A DNA stretch of 42,714 bases, from assembly GCA_947479475.1 (NCBI GenBank), contig CANJZW010000036.1:1-42714 (forward strand). Direction: 5' to 3'. The DNA comes from Chthoniobacteraceae bacterium. GTDB lineage: Bacteria > Verrucomicrobiota > Verrucomicrobiia > Chthoniobacterales > Chthoniobacteraceae. A program made the translations under genes and the position numbers. This document shows positions 27,663 through 35,164 of the stretch, piece after piece; position 1 is the stretch's first letter, and each line of letters starts with the position of its first letter. Under the pieces are notes generated by a model. That model had not been told where the DNA came from, did not search any database, and saw only the letters and a program-made list of their open reading frames with translations.

Positions 27663-28937
27663 CTAGCGGCCGCGTCCGCCGGAGCGCGAATTTCTGCGGT
27701 CGCCTCCACCACCGCCGTCTCTGCGGGGGCCTTGGGATCTGCGGCCGCCCTGTTCGGGGCCGCGGCCCCGGCGCTGTTCCTCCAGAGACATGGGGGGTTC
27801 GGGGGCGCTGTAATCAAAACCTTCAGCCTTTTTGCGCACGATCCCACGGCCGATGAAGCGTTCGAGGGAACGCAGCGAACCGTGGTCATCCTGGCAGATA
27901 AAGCTAACGGCGTCGCCGATGGCGTTGGCGCGGCCGGTGCGTCCGATGCGGTGGACGTAGTCTTCTACCTGCGGCGGGAAGTCGAGGTTGACCACGTGAG
28001 AGATGCCGTCCACGTCAATGCCGCGGGCGGCGATGTCTGTGGCGATGAGCACCCGGATGGCCCCCGTGCGGAAATCTCCCAAGGCGCGGAGGCGCTGGTT
28101 TTGGGAGCGGTTGGCGTGCAGCGTGCCTGTTTTGATGCCGACGGATTCGAGTTTGCGCGCGACCCTGTCAGCGCCGTGTTTGGTTCGGGTGAAAACCAGA
28201 ACCATGTTCATGGCGGGGTCCTTCAACAGATGGCAAAGCAGAGAGGTCTTGAGGTGGCGGGGCACCTCGTAAGCCAACTGGGTGACCGTATCGGCCGGGT
28301 TGGAACGGCGACCGATCTGCACGATCTTCGGGTTGCTCTGGAACTCGTGGGTGAGGGATTCGATTTCCTTTGAAAGCGTGGCGGAGAAGAGAAGGGTCTG
28401 CCTCTTTTTGGGGAGCGCGTTAACGACTCGGCGGATGGCGGGAAGGAACCCCATGTCGAGCATGCGGTCTGCTTCGTCGAGCACCAGGTGTTCGAGGGCT
28501 GAAAAGTCCGCGCAGCGCTGGCTCATCAGGTCTAGAAGCCGGCCCGGGGTGGCGATGACCATTTCCGCTCCGAAGCGGAGGGCTTGAATTTGGGGGCGCT
28601 CGGAGACGCCGCCGAAGACCTTGGTGATTTCAATGGGAACGTGTTTAGCGTAAGCGCGCACGTTTTCCTCAATTTGCACGACTAGCTCGCGAGTGGGGGC
28701 GAGAACGAGGGTGCGTGTGGCCTGCCTGCGGGTGGGGGCCGCCGAATGGAGGCGGTGGAGCAGGGGCAGGGTAAAGGCGGCTGTTTTGCCGGTGCCGGTT
28801 TGGGCAATTCCGATGATATCTCGGCCCTGGATGATCTCAGGGATGGCGGCCGCTTGGATGGGAGTGGGTTCGGTGTATCCGGTCTCTTGGATAGCTTGAA
28901 GGATGAGAGGATGGAGACCGAGGGCTTTAAAGGGCAT
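27663..28937 (-). CDS. rhlE: DEAD-box ATP-dependent RNA helicase, RhlE-type
   Basis: 424 residues. All helicase motifs are present: Q motif TEPTPIQ, motif I AQTGTGKT (45-52), PTREL (81-85), TPGRLLDL (130-137), DEAD (154-157), SAT (185-187), the C-terminal ATDIAARGIDVDGISHVVN and HRIGRTGR. A basic Arg/Gly-rich tail (about 385-424; GRGPEQGGRRSQGPRRD, GGGGGDRRNSRSGGRGR) should bind RNA. The order and the MPFKALGLHPLILQAIQETG start fit the RhlE subfamily, which remodels RNA in ribosome assembly and cold adaptation. The 253-base spacer to the RdgB-type gene (28938-29190) should hold its promoter; a TATAGT on the minus strand about 20 bases from the ATG is a possible -10. Confidence 0.93.
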   Translation of the reverse strand: MPFKALGLHPLILQAIQETGYTEPTPIQAAAIPEIIQGRDIIGIAQTGTGKTAAFTLPLLHRLHSAAPTRRQATRTLVLAPTRELVVQIEENVRAYAKHVPIEITKVFGGVSERPQIQALRFGAEMVIATPGRLLDLMSQRCADFSALEHLVLDEADRMLDMGFLPAIRRVVNALPKKRQTLLFSATLSKEIESLTHEFQSNPKIVQIGRRSNPADTVTQLAYEVPRHLKTSLLCHLLKDPAMNMVLVFTRTKHGADRVARKLESVGIKTGTLHANRSQNQRLRALGDFRTGAIRVLIATDIAARGIDVDGISHVVNLDFPPQVEDYVHRIGRTGRANAIGDAVSFICQDDHGSLRSLERFIGRGIVRKKAEGFDYSAPEPPMSLEEQRRGRGPEQGGRRSQGPRRDGGGGGDRRNSRSGGRGR

Positions 28938-29190
28938 GTGAACTAAATAACTATACTTCCAAATCGAGGCCTTTAATAGGCATGCGATCCTGAGGGGAAA
29001 TGTCTAAGTTAACGCCCCCCCTACGGATCTATACTCCCTGCTAATGGCGGTCGTGCAAAGACTTTTTAATTTGAAGTCATTAGCATGGCCACTTCCTCGG
29101 GCTTGTGGAGCGTGGTGCAGAGCGCTGCAAAAGAGCCCAGCGAATCAATAGGGGTTTGCCCATGGCCCCCGGTAAGTTTTCACTCTCCCC

Positions 29191-29793
29191 ATGCCTCACC
29201 TGCTGATCGCCACTAAAAATGCCCACAAAACCGAGGAAATCCGCGCCGTTTTGGCCGGGCGCTTCGAGGTCTCCGACCTTTGCTCTCACCCGGAAGTTCC
29301 CTCCCCCGAAGAAACGGGAAAAACCTTTTCGGAAAACGCCGCAATCAAGGCGCTTGCAGCCTCACTCGTTTTCGAGGGTTGGGTTCTCGCTGATGATTCG
29401 GGGCTTTGCGTGGATGCCCTGGGTGGGGCGCCGGGTGTTTTCTCCGCACGTTACGCAGGCCCCGGTGCGAGCGATGCGGACAACCGGGCGCGTTTGCTTG
29501 CGGAGCTCCTCCCGTTTTCAGACTGGCCCCAACGCCGTGCCCGGTTTCAGTGCGTGCTAGTGTTAGCGAAGGCGGGACTGGTTCGCGGCCTGTTTCAGGG
29601 GGCTGTCGAGGGCGGCATCCTTTTTGAAGAGCAGGGTGGGGGCGGGTTCGGGTACGATTCTCTTTTCGTTCCCGATGGGCAGGAGGACTCCTTCGGCGTT
29701 CTTCCCGCCGGGGTCAAAAATGCAATCAGTCATAGGGCGCGTGCGCTGAACGCGTTCCAGCAGTGGCTTTCGGTCACGCCGGATCTCGACTAA
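29191..29793 (+). CDS. rdgB: XTP/dITP diphosphatase (non-canonical purine NTP pyrophosphatase)
   Basis: 200 residues. It hydrolyses dITP, XTP and ITP to monophosphates and keeps deaminated purines out of nucleic acids. Signatures: N-terminal LLIATKNAHKTEEIRAVL (4-21), TFSENAAIKALAA (45-57) and the active-site loop LADDSGLCVDALGGAPGVFS (66-85) followed by ARYAG. Near the C-terminus GGFGYDSLFVPDGQ and ISHRARAL are the standard nucleotide-specificity strings. The length is normal. The riboflavin synthase gene starts 45 bases downstream on the same strand. Confidence 0.94.
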   Translation: MPHLLIATKNAHKTEEIRAVLAGRFEVSDLCSHPEVPSPEETGKTFSENAAIKALAASLVFEGWVLADDSGLCVDALGGAPGVFSARYAGPGASDADNRARLLAELLPFSDWPQRRARFQCVLVLAKAGLVRGLFQGAVEGGILFEEQGGGGFGYDSLFVPDGQEDSFGVLPAGVKNAISHRARALNAFQQWLSVTPDLD

Positions 29794-29838
29794 GTATCGG
29801 TCTTTTCGCCCAACGCCCGCTCCTTTATAAACCCCGCC

Positions 29839-30453
29839 ATGTTTACTGGCCTTGTTGAAGAAACCGGTGTGATCCTTTCGCTTCAGAGCACTGCGGCTGG
29901 CGGGGTGCGCCTTTCGCTGCGCGCTCCGCTCCTTGGCACGGGCGTGCATTTGGGCGACAGCGTAGCGGTGAATGGTTGTTGTTTGACGGTGGCTGCTTGC
30001 GAGAGGGATGTTCTCTGTTTTGATCTTTTGCAGGAAACCCTCGCGCGCACCAGCCTGGGTGGCGTTGCCGAGGGCGGTTGCGTCAACCTTGAGCGAGCCT
30101 TGGCCGCAGGTGGCCGACTGGGAGGGCACTTCGTGCAGGGTCACATCGACGGCACCGCCGAAATCCTGAGGATCGAGCCTTCAGGCGCAGACGTGCTCCT
30201 GGAGATTGCGCTTCCCCCAGAGGGCGCGCGTTATCTCGTACCCAAGGGATCCATCGCAGTGGATGGAATCAGTCTGACTGTCGCAGAGTTACACGCGGAC
30301 CGCTTTGTTCTTTGGATCATCCCGCACACGATGGCGGCGACCAACCTTGGCACCCGCGAGGCGGGCGACAGGGTCAATTTGGAGTACGATCTGCTCGCTA
30401 AATATGTGGAGCGCATGCTCGCACACCGCGCCGTGGGCGGTGTGGCGGTTTAG
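29839..30453 (+). CDS. ribE: Riboflavin synthase, alpha chain
   Basis: 204 residues. It dismutates two 6,7-dimethyl-8-ribityllumazine molecules to riboflavin. The start MFTGLVEETGVI is diagnostic. Two lumazine-binding repeats are visible: DSVAVNGCCLTV (40-51) with DLLQETLARTSL (62-73), and GGHFVQGHIDGTAEI (95-109) with GSIAVDGISLTVAEL and HTMAATNLG in the second half. No other rib gene is nearby, and no FMN riboswitch was recognised upstream. The last 4 bases overlap the 3' end of the minus-strand gene that follows. Confidence 0.95.
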   Translation: MFTGLVEETGVILSLQSTAAGGVRLSLRAPLLGTGVHLGDSVAVNGCCLTVAACERDVLCFDLLQETLARTSLGGVAEGGCVNLERALAAGGRLGGHFVQGHIDGTAEILRIEPSGADVLLEIALPPEGARYLVPKGSIAVDGISLTVAELHADRFVLWIIPHTMAATNLGTREAGDRVNLEYDLLAKYVERMLAHRAVGGVAV

Positions 30454-32315
30454 GCGCCTGCCGAATGGTCTGCCGCGGGGAGTTGTACGCCCTCCGCGAG
30501 AAGAACTTCGAAAACGTGCTGTAACACGGTCTTGTAGTGTTGTTGGACAACAAGGTCCCGCGCCTCTTGCTGGAGGGCGAGGAAATCTTCGTAGTCGTCC
30601 TTCAACTTAAAGCCCAAGAGGGTGCGCAGTTGGGTGGAGGGGTCCGGCGGCGTGGCGTCGGTTACCAGACCGCTGCTTGCGGCGCGTTCCTCGCTGTCGA
30701 TGGTGAGTTCATCGAGGCGTGTTTTGAGTTCGGCGTTGCGGGATTCGAGCTGCTGGTTGAGGCGCAGGAGTTCTTCCGTGGAAAGATCACCCGGGACAAC
30801 GACCGGAGCGGAACGTTCGGCCCGCCGTCCGCGGCGCGGATCTTCCTCGCGTTGACGCAATTGTTTTTGCGAGGCCTGCAGTTCATTGCGCAGGCCGGCC
30901 ACGTAGCTGTCAATCTGGCGCAGAGTGTCCTGCAGGTTGAATTGCTGCTGTCCGTTTCCGCGACGGGTTTGCTGGCCCTGCTGAGGATGGGCGCCGTGAT
31001 TGGGGACGGTTTTGGAAACGTAGACGGGCCGTTGTTTTTGAGAGGTTGGCCGTTCGCCTTCTCTGTCGTCGCGTTCGTCTTGGTCCTCCTCGCGTTCATC
31101 GTCGTCGTCGTCGTCATCATCGTCCAGGTCGCGTTCCCGCTCTTCATCTGGAGAACCGTTCGGGGTTTCGGCGTGGACGGTGCGCGTGCCATCTTCTTCC
31201 TGAGGCGTTTCAGAGAGTTCTTCGTCGCCTCGTTCGCTACGCTCAGTCCTTCCGGTTTGATTACGGGACGGCTGGGGCGCGGTCCTTTGGGGGGCGGCTT
31301 TAAGCGTTTCCGCCCAGGATTCGGGAATGGACGGGACCTCTTTGCGTAAAGCGGCCTGCCATTTCCCGCTCCAGCGGGCGATCCCTTTGAGGATCAGGGT
31401 TTCGAGCGCCTCTGGGAGGCGGGTGAGTCGTTCTGCGGCTGCGGCCCATTTGAGAATACTGAGCTGGGCGATCGGTGCCTGCGGGGCGTGGAAAGCACCG
31501 TGTAATGCGGCGAATACAAGAAGGTCTGCCTCGATGGGTTTGAGGTTTTGAAGAGGAAGCTGCAGAGCCCAAGCCTTGCCACGGCCGATTAAAACGTTGG
31601 CAAAAAGCGCGGGTCCTTTTCCTTCCAGTAGACCTGTTTCCTTGTGACGCAGCAGTTTGAGGGTGAGAAGAATCAGCTTTAGGGCGGCCGCTTGGTCGAC
31701 CTTGAACAGTCCCCGGGCCAGGCTCAAACGGATCCGGGCGGCCTGTTCTCCCTGGGTGCGAGCGAGGCCCGCAAGAAATTGGGTGCGGAAGGAAGGCTTC
31801 ATCTCGGGCCAGGCCGCGGTGGTCGCCTGGACGCTTACGATCCAGGGAAGAAAAGGCGTGGCTGCCACGGCCTGGGCGACATCGGCTCGGCCTCCCAAGA
31901 GAGTCTCTTTGAGGACGATGGTGGCCTCGGTTTCCTCCTCGTTGCTGAGCCGGCCCTTCCGGGCGCGGGCTGCAAAATCTTCGAGCGAGCCTTCTTCAAG
32001 CGGGATGAGTTCGACCTCGATCGCGGGACCTTCCTGCGAGGAATCCTCCGTCTCATCAGATCTGGAACCGGAATCGTGGCGGTTTGCCGCTTCGGGCTCG
32101 CCGAGAGGGAGCTCTTGTGGGTGGAAAGTGTTCTCAGGCTCCTGGTTTCCAGAGTCTCCCGGTTCGGGAGCGGGTTCATGCAGGGGCGCTTGGTGGGGCG
32201 TTGCCTCGTCTTTCTGGAGGTCTGCCTCCGTGGCGTGAGGCGGCTCGGGCTGCGCGCCCTGATGCGGTTCGTTGGGAGCGGTAGTGTGGGACTCCGCAGG
32301 AAATGGATTTTCCAT
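30450..32315 (-). CDS. Acidic, low-complexity, partly coiled-coil protein of unknown function
   Basis: 621 residues; I do not recognise a family. Layout: a Pro/Glu/His-rich acidic N-terminus (1-110); a helical, Leu/Ala-rich central part (about 110-340; e.g. AALKLILLTLKLLRHKETGL, ADLLVFAALHGAF) that could be a helical-repeat domain; a disordered acidic segment (about 345-430) with a nine-Asp run near residue 400; a Gln-rich stretch (about 445-475); and a likely coiled coil (about 525-555; LSTEELLRLNQQLESRNAEL), ending in helical sequence. No signal peptide or membrane segment is seen, so it is probably cytoplasmic. It is divergent from carA (143-base spacer) and its stop overlaps that of ribE by 4 bases. 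The codon composition and the uninterrupted length support a real gene. Confidence 0.8.
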   Translation of the reverse strand: MENPFPAESHTTAPNEPHQGAQPEPPHATEADLQKDEATPHQAPLHEPAPEPGDSGNQEPENTFHPQELPLGEPEAANRHDSGSRSDETEDSSQEGPAIEVELIPLEEGSLEDFAARARKGRLSNEEETEATIVLKETLLGGRADVAQAVAATPFLPWIVSVQATTAAWPEMKPSFRTQFLAGLARTQGEQAARIRLSLARGLFKVDQAAALKLILLTLKLLRHKETGLLEGKGPALFANVLIGRGKAWALQLPLQNLKPIEADLLVFAALHGAFHAPQAPIAQLSILKWAAAAERLTRLPEALETLILKGIARWSGKWQAALRKEVPSIPESWAETLKAAPQRTAPQPSRNQTGRTERSERGDEELSETPQEEDGTRTVHAETPNGSPDEERERDLDDDDDDDDDEREEDQDERDDREGERPTSQKQRPVYVSKTVPNHGAHPQQGQQTRRGNGQQQFNLQDTLRQIDSYVAGLRNELQASQKQLRQREEDPRRGRRAERSAPVVVPGDLSTEELLRLNQQLESRNAELKTRLDELTIDSEERAASSGLVTDATPPDPSTQLRTLLGFKLKDDYEDFLALQQEARDLVVQQHYKTVLQHVFEVLLAEGVQLPAADHSAGA

Positions 32316-32458
32316 GATTTAAATGACTGCCTAATCTACAAGAATTGAAAATGACAGGCGGCTTCCCAAATTGCGAGCCGTTCCGGCGAGATTCAATCGT
32401 TCATGCATGGAAATTTTACTCGAACCCAAGCGTGGTCTGGCTCACTCTTGGCACTTAC

Positions 32459-33619
32459 ATGCGCGCAATTCTTGCCCTAGAAGATGGACGGACTTTTATC
32501 GGAGAATCCTTTGGAGCCGGAGGTGTCTCGGTGGGGGAAGTGTGTTTCAACACTTCCATGTCCGGATACCAAGAGGTGTTAACCGACCCTTCCTACAGGG
32601 GCCAGATCGTGGCGATGACCGTTCCGGAGGTTGGAAATTACGGAATCAATGCGCTGGATGCTGAAAGCGACCAACCCCACGTACGCGGGTTTGTGATTGA
32701 GGAACTCAGCCCGGTCGCCAGCAACTGGCGCTCGGAAGAGACCCTCGACCACTACCTAAAGCGCTGCGGGGTGATGGGGATCCAGGGGATAGACACCCGG
32801 GCGCTGACCCGCCACTTGCGCGACAAGGGGGCGATGAAAGGCTGTTTGAGCACCGAGGATAACGCCGCTGAAGCCGTTGTGGCGCGTGCGCGTGCCGGGG
32901 TCGGAGTGGTGGGCCAGGACTTTGTTAAAGAGGTGACTCCGTCAGTCGCATTTGACTGGGATCCGGATTCTGAGTTGTCCCGTGAATGGACCACCGTGCC
33001 CCAGGAGGGAGTTATTCAGGGGGTTGGAGGCGGCTTTAAGCCTTTGCCACCGGTGCGTCATCAAATTGTAGCTTACGACTTTGGGATGAAGCGCAATATT
33101 TTGCGGCGCCTGAGGCAGGAAGGTTTTTCGGTGCGCGTCGTTCCCGCTGGAACTTCTGCTGAAGAAGTTTTGGCGCTCAAACCTGAGGGCGTTTTTCTTT
33201 CCAACGGGCCGGGAGATCCGGCGGCGTTGACTTATGTTCACGAAAACATCCGGAAACTGGTGGGCAAGCTGCCCGTTTTTGGAATTTGTCTGGGGCACCA
33301 GATGCTTGCGTATGCATTTGGAGGAAAAACCTTTAAGCTGAAGTTTGGTCACCGGGGAGGAAACCAGCCTGTCAAGGATCTACGCACGGGCAAGGTGACG
33401 ATCACCTCACAGAACCACGGATTTGCCGTGGATCCCGAGTCGTTGCCGGGCGACGTTGAAGTCACGCATCTTAATCTGAACGACAACACGGTCGAAGGAA
33501 TGCGCCACCGGTCGCTGCCGGTTTTTAGCGTCCAGTATCACCCAGAGGCGGCCCCGGGCCCGAACGACGCAGGTTATTTTTTCAGCCAATTCTCCGAATT
33601 GATTGCCTCTGCCAAGTAA
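32459..33619 (+). CDS. carA: Carbamoyl-phosphate synthase small (glutaminase) subunit
   Basis: 386 residues from ATG 32459; an in-frame ATG at 32345 would add an unconserved 38-residue leader. It releases ammonia from glutamine for the CarB subunit, feeding arginine and pyrimidine synthesis. N-terminal CarA domain: MRAILALEDGRTFIGESFGA, NTSMSGYQEVLTDPSY. The class I glutamine amidotransferase triad is intact: C277 (FGICLGHQML), H361 and E363 (QYHPEAAPGP). FLSNGPGDP (246-254) is also diagnostic. carB is 1.5 kb further on the same strand, separated by two small genes. Confidence 0.97.
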   Translation: MRAILALEDGRTFIGESFGAGGVSVGEVCFNTSMSGYQEVLTDPSYRGQIVAMTVPEVGNYGINALDAESDQPHVRGFVIEELSPVASNWRSEETLDHYLKRCGVMGIQGIDTRALTRHLRDKGAMKGCLSTEDNAAEAVVARARAGVGVVGQDFVKEVTPSVAFDWDPDSELSREWTTVPQEGVIQGVGGGFKPLPPVRHQIVAYDFGMKRNILRRLRQEGFSVRVVPAGTSAEEVLALKPEGVFLSNGPGDPAALTYVHENIRKLVGKLPVFGICLGHQMLAYAFGGKTFKLKFGHRGGNQPVKDLRTGKVTITSQNHGFAVDPESLPGDVEVTHLNLNDNTVEGMRHRSLPVFSVQYHPEAAPGPNDAGYFFSQFSELIASAK

Positions 33620-33643
33620 TCCTCCTCTCTCCCCTCCGGAACT

Positions 33644-34228
33644 ATGATCCAGCTCATCATTACTCTGCCCGACGGCTCGTTGGTCCCCACCTTGCCGAAC
33701 GAATTGCTTGAACATCGCATCACGATAGGAAGCGGCGTGAACTGTACGCTGGTTGTCCCTCACGAATCCGTGGCAGAGGAACATGTGGAACTACTGCTGG
33801 ATTCAGGCGAGTATCTGGTTGCGGATTTAGTGGGCGGCGGTGCCACGAAAATCAATGGGCATCCGATTGATCGCGGCGTGCATTACCAGTTGGAGACGGG
33901 TACAAAGATTCAAATGGGCGAGGTCGAGGCCGTTTACATCGCCTCCGATATGCTCGGGGATGATCTCCCCGCAGTTGAGGACGAGGTTCAGGAAGCTGCG
34001 GCCGAGCCTGAGACGTCTTCCGCCGCATTCCGGGCCGCTCCCGCTGCTGCGGTCGCCGAATATCCTCCGGGCGGGTACCCGCTTCCGGTGCATCCTCCCG
34101 GAGTTTTTGTGCCGCGAAAAGCGGCTCGCAGCTTGTGGGTAATGGCCTCGGTGGCGGTGACCTTTGTCGCCGTTGCGGCGGCGCTAGTGGTAGGGTACCT
34201 CAGTTCGACTGTTTCGATTCAGCACTAG
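33644..34228 (+). CDS. FHA-like domain protein with C-terminal membrane anchor
   Basis: 194 residues. An FHA-like fold is seen at about 1-100 (MIQLIITLPDGSLVPTL, RITIGSGVNCTLVVPHESVA, EEHVELL, TKINGHPI). The C-terminus has one transmembrane segment (about 164-186) with a very short tail, so it is tail-anchored. A Pro/Ala-rich linker (105-160) joins the two. Compared with the FHA consensus GR...SRxH...NG, the phosphothreonine-contacting residues are altered: GR is GS (29-30) and SRxH is AEEH (44-47), while H47 and N71-G72 remain. Peptide binding may therefore be lost or changed. It starts 24 bases after carA, and the CBM9-like gene starts 4 bases after its stop. Confidence 0.78.
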   Translation: MIQLIITLPDGSLVPTLPNELLEHRITIGSGVNCTLVVPHESVAEEHVELLLDSGEYLVADLVGGGATKINGHPIDRGVHYQLETGTKIQMGEVEAVYIASDMLGDDLPAVEDEVQEAAAEPETSSAAFRAAPAAAVAEYPPGGYPLPVHPPGVFVPRKAARSLWVMASVAVTFVAVAAALVVGYLSSTVSIQH

Positions 34229-34232
34229 AGGG

Positions 34233-34859
34233 ATGAATGTCCCGCCTGTTTCGAAGGCACGTTGTATTCACGCCGCATTCGGGGCGTTGAGCGCGGATCC
34301 CGCACTTGCCCCGTGGCCGGAGCTTCAGAGGTTGTCATTGAGTCTGAACAAAAACGGCGCGCAGCCCAAGCAAGGCACGGATGTGTGGGTGGGGCGTGAT
34401 GCGGAGTCTTTGAGGGTGTTGTTTGTCGCGGCGGACACTGATCCGTGGGCGACTTTGATCGAGAGGGATGCGCCTCTTTACAAGGAAGAGGTCGTGGAGG
34501 TGTTCCTTGATACGGAGGGGGATGGGAACGGGTATTTTGAAATTGAGGTGAACCCGAACAATGCGGTTCTGGATGCCTGCATGAGAAGAATCCGGAGCGG
34601 GTTCAGGAAAGATTTTCGCTGGCAATGCGAGGGATTGCGCACCGCAGTGCGGATCTTTGAAGGGGGTTGGGCGGCGGAATTGGCCATCCCTTTTGGCAGT
34701 CTGTCGGGACGTTGTCCGGCGCAGGGTGAGGCTTGGCGCGTGAATTTTACGCGGATTGACCGTCCAAAGGGCGAGCCCAGGGAGTTGAGTTCCTGGTCGC
34801 CGACGGGAGTTGACCAGTTTCATATGCCGGAGCGCTTTGGGGAGTTGCTGTTTGAATAA
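34233..34859 (+). CDS. CBM9-like carbohydrate-binding protein without signal peptide
   Basis: 208 residues. The sequence fits the CBM9-like beta-sandwich (DVWVGRDAESLRVLFVAADT, EVVEVFLDTEGDGNGYFEIE, NPNNAVLDA, GGWAAELAIPFGSL, WRVNFTRIDRP, FHMPERFGELLF). The pattern of FEIEVNPNN followed by W-AELAIPF is typical of this family, which usually binds sugars in secreted proteins. Here there is no signal peptide, so it is probably cytoplasmic or lost its signal; the ligand is unknown. It starts 4 bases after the FHA gene and is 305 bases before the carB ATG. Confidence 0.82.
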   Translation: MNVPPVSKARCIHAAFGALSADPALAPWPELQRLSLSLNKNGAQPKQGTDVWVGRDAESLRVLFVAADTDPWATLIERDAPLYKEEVVEVFLDTEGDGNGYFEIEVNPNNAVLDACMRRIRSGFRKDFRWQCEGLRTAVRIFEGGWAAELAIPFGSLSGRCPAQGEAWRVNFTRIDRPKGEPRELSSWSPTGVDQFHMPERFGELLFE

Positions 34860-35106
34860 GGACGGCGGCAGATTGGGAGAAGCGTGTTTCGTGCGGTTTC
34901 TGTCCGGGCGTCGGCGAGTTTTTTTACAAGCGAAGTTCTCCTGCATGAGCCTCGGAAACTTCTTGCCGACGACTAGTGAGTCAGTGAGCCTAGTGAGCGT
35001 TGGTCTCGCGTGTGGGTTGTATTGGCAAGTCTTTGGCGATATTTCCGCGGTGAGAGAACTTGCCGAGGGCGTTAACCTTTGTAAGTACAACGAAGCTATT
35101 TTATTG

Positions 35107-35160
35107 GAGGTTCGGAGGGCTTGCCTGTTGCGCAGGCCAACGGAACCTCACTCCATTTTT
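35107..35160 (+). promoter_or_regulatory. Leader hairpin with T run just before carB, candidate attenuator
   Basis: A two-part hairpin: outer arms GAGGTTC (35107-35113) and GAACCTC (35143-35149), inner arms GCCTG (35123-35127) and CAGGC (35133-35137) around a TTGCG loop. A TTTTT run follows at 35156-35160, four bases before the carB ATG at 35165. This could be an attenuator or a translation-blocking structure in the carB leader. The rest of 34860-35106 has no gene; 34973-35000 holds short imperfect repeats of CTAGTGAG. Confidence 0.4.
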
Positions 35161-35164
35161 GCCC

